DNA from: JAFLUQ01 sp964442035
GTDB lineage: Bacteria; Bacillota; Clostridia; UMGS1883
NCBI GenBank assembly: GCA_964442035.1
Contig: CAYTWZ010000011.1
Location: forward strand, 1 to 29,735
Reading direction: 5' to 3'
DNA length: 29,735 bases
In this document: positions 1 through 6,324 of the stretch, one piece after another
Layout: the number at the start of each line of letters is the position of its first letter
Numbering within the stretch: the stretch's first letter is position 1
Translations under genes and position numbers: made by a program
Notes under the pieces: generated by a model
Seen by the model: the letters and a program-made list of their open reading frames with translations, nothing else
Database searches by the model: none
Told to the model about the DNA's origin: nothing

Positions 1-595
1 TTATATCTGTATTTTTAATAAATGAGTCAGATACAGCTATGTGGTCTATGCATTCAGGTACATCTTCGGTAAGAATCCTGATATGATTTTCCGCAAAACT
101 TTGAAAAATAGTATCTCTTCCAAAATTAGTAAAGTAATAATTATTCGCAAAGCTGATATTGTAATCTCCGGCGATACAAAGATTTTCCTCACTCACAGAC
201 AGCCTTTTGAAATCCCCGATCTGCTTCTTCAAGTCCGCTTTGAATGAAGCCTTTCGATTTCCCTCTATTCCTATAATCGTTCCATATACTAAGAGATTGC
301 CAAGCTCGGTTTCAAGCTCAACGCAAATTGCTGTGTATTTGTCATATACCGGGTAATAGTCAACACATTTATAGTTGGTAAAAATCGAAACACGGTTTTC
401 AGTGGGCTTGTAATACCCGGGCTTTATCTCAGTCAGCTTCGGAGTTTGAAAACGATATTTGAATGAAGGATTCACCTGCTCATCTGTCTCCGTAAGTATA
501 AATATGTCCGCATTTACCTGCTCACAAGCGAATAAAATATCTTGAAGCAATCCTTTACGGGACAGCCGCTCAACATTCCAAGTCGCAATTTTCAC
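1..595 (-). CDS. Endonuclease/exonuclease/phosphatase-fold protein (C-terminus cut by window edge)
   Basis: About 198 residues are visible from a GTG start at 595, which has a GGAGGTGA ribosome binding site a few bases upstream; the frame runs off the left edge. The N-terminus KIATWNVERL, the acidic E36 (ILTETDE), the D144-x-N146 motif (IAGDYNIS) and D184-H185 (CIDHIAVS) are the landmark metal-binding and catalytic positions of the EEP superfamily (exonuclease III / DNase I / sphingomyelinase fold). DH normally lies close to the C-terminus, so little is probably missing. It lies 98 bases downstream of the HNH/ParB-like gene on the same strand with only a tiny ORF between, so co-transcription is likely. 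Substrate cannot be told: it may be a nuclease (DNA or RNA) or a phosphatase. Fold assignment is fairly sure; role is inference. Confidence 0.8.
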   Translation of the reverse strand, partial: MKIATWNVERLSRKGLLQDILFACEQVNADIFILTETDEQVNPSFKYRFQTPKLTEIKPGYYKPTENRVSIFTNYKCVDYYPVYDKYTAICVELETELGNLLVYGTIIGIEGNRKASFKADLKKQIGDFKRLSVSEENLCIAGDYNISFANNYYFTNFGRDTIFQSFAENHIRILTEDVPECIDHIAVSDSFIKNTDI

Positions 596-601
596 AAAGG
601 T

Positions 602-667
602 TCACCTCCATAATACGCCGAACAAAGACCCATCATCAATAAGGTTACTGAGCTCGTTATAGAACAT
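602..667 (-). CDS. Possible 21-residue small ORF between the two nuclease genes
   Basis: An ATG at 667 preceded by GGAGG at good spacing opens a 21-codon frame (MFYNELSNLI...) that stops at 602. Its last codons overlap the ribosome binding site of the following EEP gene, so translation could be coupled. No family is recognised. It could be a real microprotein, a leader peptide, or the remaining start of a longer gene removed by deletion. The support is only the strong ribosome binding site and the tight packing. Confidence 0.35.
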   Translation of the reverse strand: MFYNELSNLIDDGSLFGVLWR

Positions 668-693
668 GCTGTTCCTCCGATTTCTGTGAATTA

Positions 694-2301
694 TTAATTT
701 GCCTTCTTAATCATTTCGGCGACATTCAAAGGCGCTGCCAATACGGCGGTTCCATCGGGAGTCTTTCCAGTAGAGAAGACTATTTTCCAGAATTCATAAT
801 TATTCTTGCCACCAAAAATTGTTGCAGACATACTACGATCTTTCCATACAGGCAAATTGCTTAAGTTTTCAAGGAAGGTCTTGATATTATCCCAAAGCTT
901 AATAGGCAATTTCTGTTGGAATAAGTTTTCGTCATCGTACATTTCCCCAGTATAAGCAAAGTGGTTTTTTACTAGAAGCTTTATGTACTGAATCCAGTTA
1001 TACATAATTTCTTCCTTGAAAAGACGGCAGGCAATCAGATGTTCATCTGTAATTGTGTTTCCTGTTCCGGTAGCGATTTTATTTTCGATTTTATTTGTAC
1101 CTACTTCATCGTCAAATTTCCCAATCAGCAACACCTCTGCAATAATGTTGCATAGCGTAATCAATTGCTCTTTTTCCAACATCCTTGGATTCTGCCCTTC
1201 ATCCATTTTGTAGTTGATAGGCTTTGTGAGTATTGTTTTTGCATTTACAAAAGTGGACAACAGCGTTTTCTCAAAAGTGCTATATGAAAGCGGTAATGAT
1301 GTACTACGACCTTCAAAATTTATATAAGACTGCAATTTGTTATCGGGGTTACGAGTAATCGCATTCTTTTGGCTGTTAATAATATAAACCTTTACATTGC
1401 CACGTTCGCCCTTGAAGTGGTCAACAAGATTCTGCTCAGAGAAAGAAAAGTCGTCTTCATTCAAGAAGTGGTCTTTTTGGTATTTGCGCAACCGTTCCGC
1501 ATAAAGTGTATCATGAAGTTGACGCACGATTGCTTTGTCGAAGGCGATTTGTTTCAATTTACTTCCTGCAATGGTGTTTGTTTCAATCAAACGGTCAACA
1601 TCCGGCTCAACAAACAGTCTAACCACTACATTGCGGACGCCAAGCATAATTTGTGCTACCGCTTTGTGCTGACCATCAAAGATTTTAATCTTACCATTGT
1701 CTACACGAGCAAGACTCAAATGCAACTGCGGATTAGGTTTGTGGAACTCCTTAATCAGCAAACTGATTGAACTGTTAATACCTCGAGGGTTAATGGTTTC
1801 GTCGTGATACAAGTATTCGATGGGCACACTAATAAATGCTGTTTTCTCATTGGATAATGTATCCAAGAAAATTTCAGTCCTATTTACAGATGTGTTGCCG
1901 ATATCATCAAAGGAATATACCAACTGATTTCCTTCAATAGAATATCTAAATGCATACTTTGAGCCACCATTTGATATCAATACATGCTTGAGAGAAGGAA
2001 CCTCTTTTTTGCTCTCAGCGTCTTTGATTATCTGTTGTAATTGAAACAATCTTTTTGCCACCACTAAATCCGCATCTTGCTTGGCTTTATTGCAGTGTTC
2101 GTGCGTGATAGCAAAATTAGACGGCTCATCCTTCCCTCCGTTTGCAAGAGGGCGAATGTGGTCAATGTTGGTGCTATTGATATCCAAATGGATTTCCTGC
2201 TCACAGATAAAACATTTATGGTTCTGGATTTCCCAAAGTTTCTTGCTCAAATTTTTCTTAGTGTCTGCATTTAATGAATCAAGATATTTAGAGTTGCCCA
2301 T
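694..2301 (-). CDS. HNH endonuclease fused to a ParB/DndB-like 'DGQHK' domain
   Basis: 535 residues; ATG at 2301 with GGAGG eight bases upstream. Residues ~20-80 form an HNH nuclease: C30-x2-C33, the D47-H48 of NIDHIRPLANGG, and H69-C70-N71-K72 as the second zinc/metal half. Residues ~150-230 resemble the ParB/sulfiredoxin-like N-terminal fold, with the phrase KIFDGQHKAVAQIMLG close to the DGQHR signature of DndB-type proteins, which regulate DNA phosphorothioation and occur in defence loci. The remaining ~300 residues are not recognised but end in an alpha-rich segment (IQYIKLLVKNHF, KLWDNIKTFLENL). The gene has its own likely promoter and is followed by a small ORF and an EEP-fold gene on the same strand. 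A defence or mobile-element role is inference; domain calls come from motifs read by eye. Confidence 0.75.
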   Translation of the reverse strand: MGNSKYLDSLNADTKKNLSKKLWEIQNHKCFICEQEIHLDINSTNIDHIRPLANGGKDEPSNFAITHEHCNKAKQDADLVVAKRLFQLQQIIKDAESKKEVPSLKHVLISNGGSKYAFRYSIEGNQLVYSFDDIGNTSVNRTEIFLDTLSNEKTAFISVPIEYLYHDETINPRGINSSISLLIKEFHKPNPQLHLSLARVDNGKIKIFDGQHKAVAQIMLGVRNVVVRLFVEPDVDRLIETNTIAGSKLKQIAFDKAIVRQLHDTLYAERLRKYQKDHFLNEDDFSFSEQNLVDHFKGERGNVKVYIINSQKNAITRNPDNKLQSYINFEGRSTSLPLSYSTFEKTLLSTFVNAKTILTKPINYKMDEGQNPRMLEKEQLITLCNIIAEVLLIGKFDDEVGTNKIENKIATGTGNTITDEHLIACRLFKEEIMYNWIQYIKLLVKNHFAYTGEMYDDENLFQQKLPIKLWDNIKTFLENLSNLPVWKDRSMSATIFGGKNNYEFWKIVFSTGKTPDGTAVLAAPLNVAEMIKKAN

Positions 2302-2330
2302 GTCTATTACCTCCGAAACTATTTTTTATC

Positions 2331-2360
2331 ATTTTACCTAAAAGCGACTTACAATTTCAA
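2331..2360 (-). promoter_or_regulatory. Probable promoter of the HNH/ParB-like gene
   Basis: On the minus strand, TTGAAA (2355-2360) and TAAAAT (2331-2336) are separated by 18 bases and lie about 30 bases before the start codon. It fits a sigma-A promoter, although the spacer is one base longer than ideal. Confidence 0.45.
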
Positions 2361-2418
2361 ACGAGTATTTCCCACTTACCATATCTCAGTTAATTGCTGT
2401 AAAATCTGTTTTCATGTA

Positions 2419-2491
2419 GCGCCGTATACGAGACCCGTACGTACGGTGCAATGGGAGGTGGAGAGCCGTATCGTCTCTCCGTCTGCCCTAT
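2419..2491 (+). mobile_element. Orphan group II intron 3' end (domains V and VI)
   Basis: Positions 2419-2449 fold as a domain V hairpin: an 8-bp lower stem (GCGCCGTA with TACGGTGC), a two-base CG bulge on the 3' side, a 4-bp upper stem (TACG with CGTA) and a short purine-rich loop. This matches the layout of group II intron domain V, with a CGC-type catalytic triad as in several bacterial classes. Positions 2453-2490 form a second stem (GGAGAG with CTCTCC plus an outer GGG/CCC), as expected of domain VI, ending near CCCTAT. The upstream plus strand is occupied by an unrelated minus-strand gene, so the intron body and reverse transcriptase are missing. It is a truncated relic. Confidence 0.6.
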
Positions 2492-2553
2492 TTTTCAAGA
2501 CTCCCGGTTTTTCCTATGCACAGTTCAAAGTATCAAATTTATACTTTGGAATT

Positions 2554-3154
2554 TTACAAATCTTCCGTCTTAAAAGCTGTATAGCCCTCGTAATAGTAAC
2601 TGTGGTCGATGCCTTTCATATATACCTCACGGCTATTGATTTCATCAGTCAAAGCGCTTTTAAGAATGTGTTTGATCTCAATATCTTTGATAGGACTACG
2701 CTCCATAGCCAAAAGATAATCTTCTTTATCAACTCGGCTCCAATTCACAACCTTACCAAGTTCCTTTTTGAAAATAAGGTCAAGCCAAATACAAGCGCTG
2801 CGCCCATTTCCTTCTCTGAAGGGGTGGGCGATATTCATTTCCACATACTTCTCGATGATCTCGTCGAACGTGGACTGCGGCATTTTATCAATGTTTCGGA
2901 GCGCTACGTCCAAGTAGCGGAGCAAAACGGAAGTTTCCCTTTGCAATATTGACCGTTCTGAGTTCGCCTGCAAAATCGTAAATCTCATCAAAAAGGTATT
3001 TATGAATGGCTTTCAGGGCAGAAAACGTCCCTGCCTCTAACGTATCAAGTATGCCGTTTTCGAAAAGCTCTAATGCTTTCTTCTTGCTGATGCGTTCTTC
3101 CGCCTCGGCAAGTTCAGGGGAAGGAGTAATCCCCAATTTATTTTCAAGTGCCAT
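2554..3154 (-). pseudogene. Fic-family AMP-transferase, frameshifted
   Basis: The gene starts at 3154 (ATG, GGAGG upstream) and reads as a Fic protein to about 2925 (LFDEIYDFAGELRTVNIAKGNFRFAP), then stops out of frame. The rest continues in another frame to 2554 (RYLDVALRNIDKMPQSTFDEIIEKYVEMNIAHPFREGNGRSA...). Joined, it gives the normal ~200-residue Fic domain. Fic proteins transfer AMP from ATP to target side chains and often act as toxins. Two lesions are visible: the frameshift just after NFRFAP, and a Cys where the family motif HPFxEGNGRxxR has its last Arg (GRSAC, a one-base CGT-to-TGT change). Two independent defects suggest real decay rather than a sequencing error. It follows the hypothetical gene at 3170-3643 by 15 bases. 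Confidence 0.8.
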
Positions 3155-3169
3155 AACGCACCTCCAAAG

Positions 3170-3643
3170 TTAAATGATTTGTGTAATCATAATTGCTACG
3201 CCGATGATAAGTATTGTACAAAATATAGAGGTCAAACAACCGGCACGATTGTTGGGTTTTTGCGGACGATTATAAGATATCGGTTCTGTTTTATAGGCTT
3301 GTGTTGTTTGTGTTGTTTTTACTGTTGTACGAGGTTTTGTTGCTTTGGCATATAGGGTAAGCGGATCGGATTGATTCATTATGCGTGAATAAAAATTATC
3401 AAGCCACAAGGCATCTTGAGGGGTGCACATATTCGATTCAGAACAACCCGGCTCGTGTGCAATTTGATTTCTTACCCAACGATAATGCTTGAGCTGTTTT
3501 AAATCCTCGTCCCATCCTCTGACAAGATAGCAGCCATGAGGGGTGTTTAACATTTCGTCTATATAAGCAGAAACCCGTCTTTCATTATTTAAAATTTCGC
3601 CACAAAGCTTTTCAAGATGTTTGTATGAATCAATAAATCCCAT
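3170..3643 (-). CDS. Conserved hypothetical protein with C-terminal membrane anchor
   Basis: 157 residues, ATG at 3643 with GGAG upstream. The first ~100 residues are soluble and rich in charged and aromatic positions (MGFIDSYKHLEKLCGEIL, LKQLKHYRWVRNQIAHEPGC, LDNFYSRIMNQSDPLTLY). A Thr/Pro/Asn-rich linker follows, then a single hydrophobic stretch at the very C-terminus (SIFCTILIIGVAIMITQII). The RNQIAHE phrase resembles helical domains seen in HEPN-like or DUF4145-like proteins, but the catalytic R-x4-6-H is not clearly met, so no function is assigned. It lies 20 bases after the HTH gene and 15 before the Fic pseudogene, so these three probably formed one transcription unit. Confidence 0.65.
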   Translation of the reverse strand: MGFIDSYKHLEKLCGEILNNERRVSAYIDEMLNTPHGCYLVRGWDEDLKQLKHYRWVRNQIAHEPGCSESNMCTPQDALWLDNFYSRIMNQSDPLTLYAKATKPRTTVKTTQTTQAYKTEPISYNRPQKPNNRAGCLTSIFCTILIIGVAIMITQII

Positions 3644-3663
3644 AATATGTCTCCAAAATCAAC

Positions 3664-3852
3664 TTATTTATCAGCGGCAACGCCGGATTTCATCCAAGCA
3701 TCTACTTCGCAGATTTTGAATTTCCACAGTCTGCCTATCTTTGCGGCAGGCATTTCTCGGCGGTCGATCCAGTCAAGAACGGTATCACGGCTTACGCACA
3801 AATATTCCATTATTTCTTTCATTGAGTACCAGCGTTCAAGATTGTTATCCAT
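3664..3852 (-). CDS. Small excisionase-like helix-turn-helix DNA-binding protein
   Basis: 62 residues, ATG at 3852 with AGAGG upstream. The whole protein is one winged HTH of the MerR/excisionase type: WYSMKEIMEYLCVSRDTVLDWIDRREMPAAKIGRLWKFKICEVDAWM, with the Ser-Arg-Asp-Thr recognition turn and the conserved GRLWKF wing. Such proteins are either recombination directionality factors of integrative elements or small regulators within toxin-like operons. No integrase lies in the window. Position next to a tRNA-Ser gene, as first gene of an AT-rich accessory block, fits a mobile-element remnant, but that is inference. Confidence 0.75.
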   Translation of the reverse strand: MDNNLERWYSMKEIMEYLCVSRDTVLDWIDRREMPAAKIGRLWKFKICEVDAWMKSGVAADK

Positions 3853-3910
3853 AATGAAATCCTCTGATTATACGGAAATACAATTATACTTTAGTCAATG
3901 GGTTTTGTAT

Positions 3911-3942
3911 AAAAATCAGAGCAAGCGATATAAAGCTTGCTC
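3911..3942 (-). terminator. Rho-independent terminator after tRNA-Ser
   Basis: Read on the minus strand, GAGCAAGC (3935-3942) pairs with GCTTGCTC (3919-3926) around an 8-base loop, followed by TGATTTTT. It lies four bases after the tRNA CCA end and closes the tadA/tRNA-Ser unit. Confidence 0.8.
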
Positions 3943-3946
3943 CGAC

Positions 3947-4035
3947 TGGCGGAGAGGATGGGATTCGAACCCATGTGCGATTGCTCGCAAACTGATTTCG
4001 AGTCAGCCCCGTTATGACCACTTCGATACCTCTCC
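3947..4035 (-). tRNA. tRNA-Ser (anticodon CGA)
   Basis: 89 bases including an encoded CCA end (3947-3949). The acceptor stem GGAGAGG/CCTCTCC is perfect, the anticodon loop reads CTCGAAA giving CGA, the long variable arm (GCGA-GCAA-TCGC) is the class II mark of tRNA-Ser, and the T arm has GGTTCGAATCCC. Its 5' end lies only four bases after the tadA stop codon, so it is likely processed from the same transcript. Its 3' end faces the accessory block on the left, the usual orientation for an integration target. Confidence 0.95.
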
Positions 4036-4039
4036 GTAT

Positions 4040-4489
4040 TCAATTGACGCGAATATCATCAAAAAATCCGTTCAGCAAAGCCGAACATTCTTCCTCCATG
4101 ATACCACCGAAAACCGCGGTTTTTGCTCCAAAGGTGTGACGGGCAAATAAATCGGTCTTCCCCCCTGCCCCGCCGTAATCCGGATCATATGCGCCGAAAA
4201 TCACGCTGCGCATACGGGCATTGATTATCGCCCCGGAACACATAACGCATGGCTCCAAGGTAACGTACAGATCACAGTCATTGAGCCGCCAATCCCCCAC
4301 TTCCTCCGACGCCTTTGAAATGGCAATTATCTCGCCGTGGGAAACCGGGTTTTTGGAAGTCTCCCGAAGGTTGTGGCCCGCAGCGATCACCTGACCGCCC
4401 CGCACAACCACCGCGCCAACGGGCACCTCCCCAATTGCAAGAGCCTTTTTTGCTTCTTCAATTGCCAGCCTCATAAATTTGTTATCCAT
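4040..4489 (-). CDS. tadA: tRNA-specific adenosine deaminase
   Basis: 149 residues from ATG 4489, chosen because GGAG lies five bases upstream; the frame is open further 5' but without a usable start. TadA deaminates A34 to inosine in tRNA-Arg(ACG), allowing one tRNA to read three codons. The zinc site is visible as H51-G-E53 and P80-C81-V-M-C84 (TLEPCVMCSGAI). The middle residue of the usual H-A-E is Gly here, while the His ligand and catalytic Glu are kept. Length is normal for the family. It has its own promoter at 4529-4557, lies after tRNA-Gly, and is followed immediately by tRNA-Ser. Confidence 0.93.
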   Translation of the reverse strand: MDNKFMRLAIEEAKKALAIGEVPVGAVVVRGGQVIAAGHNLRETSKNPVSHGEIIAISKASEEVGDWRLNDCDLYVTLEPCVMCSGAIINARMRSVIFGAYDPDYGGAGGKTDLFARHTFGAKTAVFGGIMEEECSALLNGFFDDIRVN

Positions 4490-4528
4490 ATATACTCCAA
4501 TGCTACAACGCCTGAAAACCGCACATCT

Positions 4529-4557
4529 ATAATACCACAATCAGCCCTTTTAGTCAA
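4529..4557 (-). promoter_or_regulatory. Promoter of tadA / tRNA-Ser
   Basis: Minus-strand TTGACT (4552-4557) and TATTAT (4529-4534) with an exact 17-base spacer, about 40 bases before the tadA start. Confidence 0.75.
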
Positions 4558-4582
4558 GAGCTTTTAACAATTTTTTGCCATA

Positions 4583-4620
4583 AGAGCAAAAGCAAAGCGC
4601 CATGCATTACACACGGCGCT
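4583..4620 (-). terminator. Likely terminator after tRNA-Gly
   Basis: Minus-strand AGCGCC (4615-4620) and GGCGCT (4596-4601) pair around a 13-base loop, followed by TTGCTTTTGC. It lies just past the tRNA-Gly CCA end. The T tract is interrupted. Confidence 0.55.
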
Positions 4621-4622
4621 GA

Positions 4623-4697
4623 TGGAGCGGAAGACGAGATTCGAACTCGCGACTTTCACCTTGGCAAGGTGACACTCTACCACTGAGTCACTCCCGC
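4623..4697 (-). tRNA. tRNA-Gly (anticodon GCC)
   Basis: 75 bases with encoded CCA (4623-4625). Acceptor GCGGGAG pairs with CTTCCGC (one G-U), D arm TGGTAGAG, anticodon loop TTGCCAA giving GCC, T arm AGTTCGAATCT. It has its own strong promoter in the gap after trmD. Confidence 0.95.
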
Positions 4698-4711
4698 AAC
4701 TGACAAATAAC

Positions 4712-4740
4712 ATGTTAGCATACTTCTTTTTATTTGTCAA
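4712..4740 (-). promoter_or_regulatory. Promoter of tRNA-Gly
   Basis: Minus-strand TTGACA (4735-4740) and TAACAT (4712-4717) separated by 17 bases, 14 bases before the mature tRNA 5' end. This separates the tRNA from the trmD transcript. Confidence 0.75.
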
Positions 4741-4748
4741 GTGAAATT

Positions 4749-5465
4749 TTAAAGTTTTTTCAAAAAAATTTTGTCGTTTTCGGTGAGCAAGGCGTGACGC
4801 AGCATGTCGGGACGCTTGCGCCATGTACGTTCGAGAGATTTTTCATGACGCCATTTTTCAATTTCCCGATGATTGCCGCCTAAAAGCACCGACGGAACCT
4901 GCTTTCCCATAAACTCAGGAGGCCGGGTGTACTGAGGATATTCCAAAAGGCCGCTGTAATGGCTTTCCATACTGGCGGTTTCGGTGCTGTCAAGAACGCC
5001 CTCCTTCATGCGGCTTACGCTGTCTATAAGCACCATAGCCGGAAGCTCGCCGCCTGTAAGCACATAATCACCTATGGAGATCTCCATGTCAACGATTTCT
5101 TCAAGCGCCCTTTCGTCAACGCCCTCATAATGACCGCATAAAATTATGATGTGTTCCTCCCGGCTCAGATCGCGGGCCGTTTTTTGATCAAAGACCCTTC
5201 CCTGAGGGGACATATATATGACCAGCGGCCTGTCGTCACCGGCTATGCTTCGGTAAGCGTCATATATGGGCTGAGGCTGCATGACCATGCCTCCACCTGC
5301 TCCGTAAGGGTAGTCATCCACACGTTTATGCTTGTCCTTTGAAAAATCCCGGATGTTGACGCATTCTACCTGAATAATATTTCTATCAATAGCCTTGCCT
5401 AACACAGATGTACGCAACACGTCAAACATTTCGGGGAAAAGGGTCATTACGCTAAATTTCATCAT
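4749..5465 (-). CDS. trmD: tRNA (guanine37-N1)-methyltransferase
   Basis: 238 residues. TrmD methylates G37 next to the anticodon of several tRNAs using S-adenosylmethionine, preventing +1 frameshifting. The N-terminus KFSVMTLFPEMFDVL, the segment YPYGAGGGMVMQPQPI and the SPOUT trefoil knot (IIILCGHYEGVDERALEEIVDMEISIGDYVLTGGELPA) are diagnostic, and length is standard. The start overlaps the end of rimM by 14 bases, indicating translational coupling. The two ATG codons at the start make 5465 or 5462 possible. In many bacteria rplS follows trmD; here tRNA-Gly does. Confidence 0.97.
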   Translation of the reverse strand: MMKFSVMTLFPEMFDVLRTSVLGKAIDRNIIQVECVNIRDFSKDKHKRVDDYPYGAGGGMVMQPQPIYDAYRSIAGDDRPLVIYMSPQGRVFDQKTARDLSREEHIIILCGHYEGVDERALEEIVDMEISIGDYVLTGGELPAMVLIDSVSRMKEGVLDSTETASMESHYSGLLEYPQYTRPPEFMGKQVPSVLLGGNHREIEKWRHEKSLERTWRKRPDMLRHALLTENDKIFLKKL

Positions 5466-5955
5466 CGATCAATCCTTCAATAGGCGAAACAGTAATGTAG
5501 CCTTTCTCGATGGAGATATCCTTGACAAAGGCATCGCACTTTGGTATGAGACAGGTCTTGCCTCCGGGACGCCTTATTTCAAGAAGCTCGCCCCCCGGGC
5601 CATCGCTGACCGATATTACCTTGCCGATGGACTCACCGTCAGGAAGAATGGCTTCCAGCCCAACAAGCTGGAAGTAATAGTAGCGTCCGTCGGGAAGCGG
5701 AGGAAGATCCTCCTCCCGAACGTAAAGCTCGGTTCCCTTAAGGGCTTGCGCCCCATTCATATCCTCAATTCCCTTAAAGGAAAGAAGCACACTGCCCTTG
5801 TGGAAGCGCCAGCCCTCCACTGTAAAGCTTCGCTTTCCATCCTTGGTGTAAAGAGTGTCCACTGCCTCAAAAAAACTTTCGCCGTCGGTAAAATGCAGAG
5901 CCTTGACCTCACCTCTGACCCCATGGGTATTCACGATTTTTAAAACATATATCAT
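5452..5955 (-). CDS. rimM: Ribosome maturation factor RimM
   Basis: 167 residues from ATG 5955, preferred over the in-frame ATG at 5973 because GAGG lies about eight bases before 5955. RimM binds S19 and assists maturation of the 30S head domain. The N-terminal beta-barrel is seen in VLKIVNTHGVRGEVKALHFTD. The PRC-barrel half carries RYYYFQLVGLEAILPDGESIGKVISVSDGPGGELLEIRRPGGKTCLIPKCDAFV, with the characteristic PGGELLEI phrase. It overlaps trmD and follows khpA after a 104-base structured gap. Confidence 0.95.
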   Translation of the reverse strand: MIYVLKIVNTHGVRGEVKALHFTDGESFFEAVDTLYTKDGKRSFTVEGWRFHKGSVLLSFKGIEDMNGAQALKGTELYVREEDLPPLPDGRYYYFQLVGLEAILPDGESIGKVISVSDGPGGELLEIRRPGGKTCLIPKCDAFVKDISIEKGYITVSPIEGLIDDEI

Positions 5956-5989
5956 TAGGTATACCTCGTCCATGATTTAAATTTGCAAA

Positions 5990-6055
5990 AGGCGGTGTGT
6001 AATAAGGGCCTGCGCCTCCGGTACGGAAAACGCACGCCCCGTTTCTATTTTAAGC
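5990..6055. other. Structured gap between khpA and rimM
   Basis: This gap inside an otherwise compact operon is GC-rich. GGGCCTGCG (6007-6015) can pair with CGCACGCCC (about 6031-6039) with one C-C mismatch, and CCG-GTA-CGG makes an inner hairpin. No T tract follows on the minus strand, so it is more likely a processing or stabilising structure, or a small repeat, than a terminator. Confidence 0.35.
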
Positions 6056-6059
6056 TGCG

Positions 6060-6296
6060 TTAGTCGAGGATATCGACAACAACCTTTTTTCCATTCCCAA
6101 CCTTTTTAGCGGCGCCCTTCATAAGTGTCCTTATAGCCTTGGCTATTCTTCCCTGCTTGCCTATTACCTTGCCCATGTCACCCTGAGCAACACTGAGAGA
6201 AAGAACAACCGCGTCTTCGGTTTCGGACTCCGCTATAACAACCTCGTCAGGCTTGTCCACCAAAGGCTTAACTATTGTTTCAAGAAGTTCTTTCAT
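6060..6296 (-). CDS. khpA: KH-domain RNA-binding protein KhpA (YlqC family)
   Basis: 78 residues from ATG 6296 (MKELLETIVKPLVDKPDEV), the usual family start; an upstream in-frame ATG at 6308 would add four residues but sits too close to the AAGGAA box. The single KH domain shows GDMGKVIGKQGRIAKAIRTLMK with the RNA-gripping G-K-Q-G loop. KhpA pairs with KhpB in Firmicutes and binds many transcripts, influencing division and cell wall growth. It lies between rpsP and rimM, the standard Firmicute order. Confidence 0.92.
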   Translation of the reverse strand: MKELLETIVKPLVDKPDEVVIAESETEDAVVLSLSVAQGDMGKVIGKQGRIAKAIRTLMKGAAKKVGNGKKVVVDILD

Positions 6297-6324
6297 TGGT
6301 ACAATCATTTCCTTTCAGGCTGTT

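Noticed and set aside
2526..2548. Hairpin CAAAGTAT/ATACTTTG after the Fic pseudogene as a terminator
   Set aside because: AT-rich 8-bp stem with no T tract on either strand; too weak to call.
2446..2952. Plus-strand 168-residue ORF after the intron relic, possible intron-encoded protein
   Set aside because: It is antisense to the Fic pseudogene, shows no reverse transcriptase motif and lies on the wrong side of domains V-VI.
3647..4150. Plus-strand 167-residue ORF across the HTH gene and tRNA-Ser
   Set aside because: Antisense to three well-supported genes including a tRNA.
4564..4824. Minus-strand 86-residue ORF covering tRNA-Gly
   Set aside because: It runs through a tRNA gene, a terminator and the end of trmD; an accidental frame.
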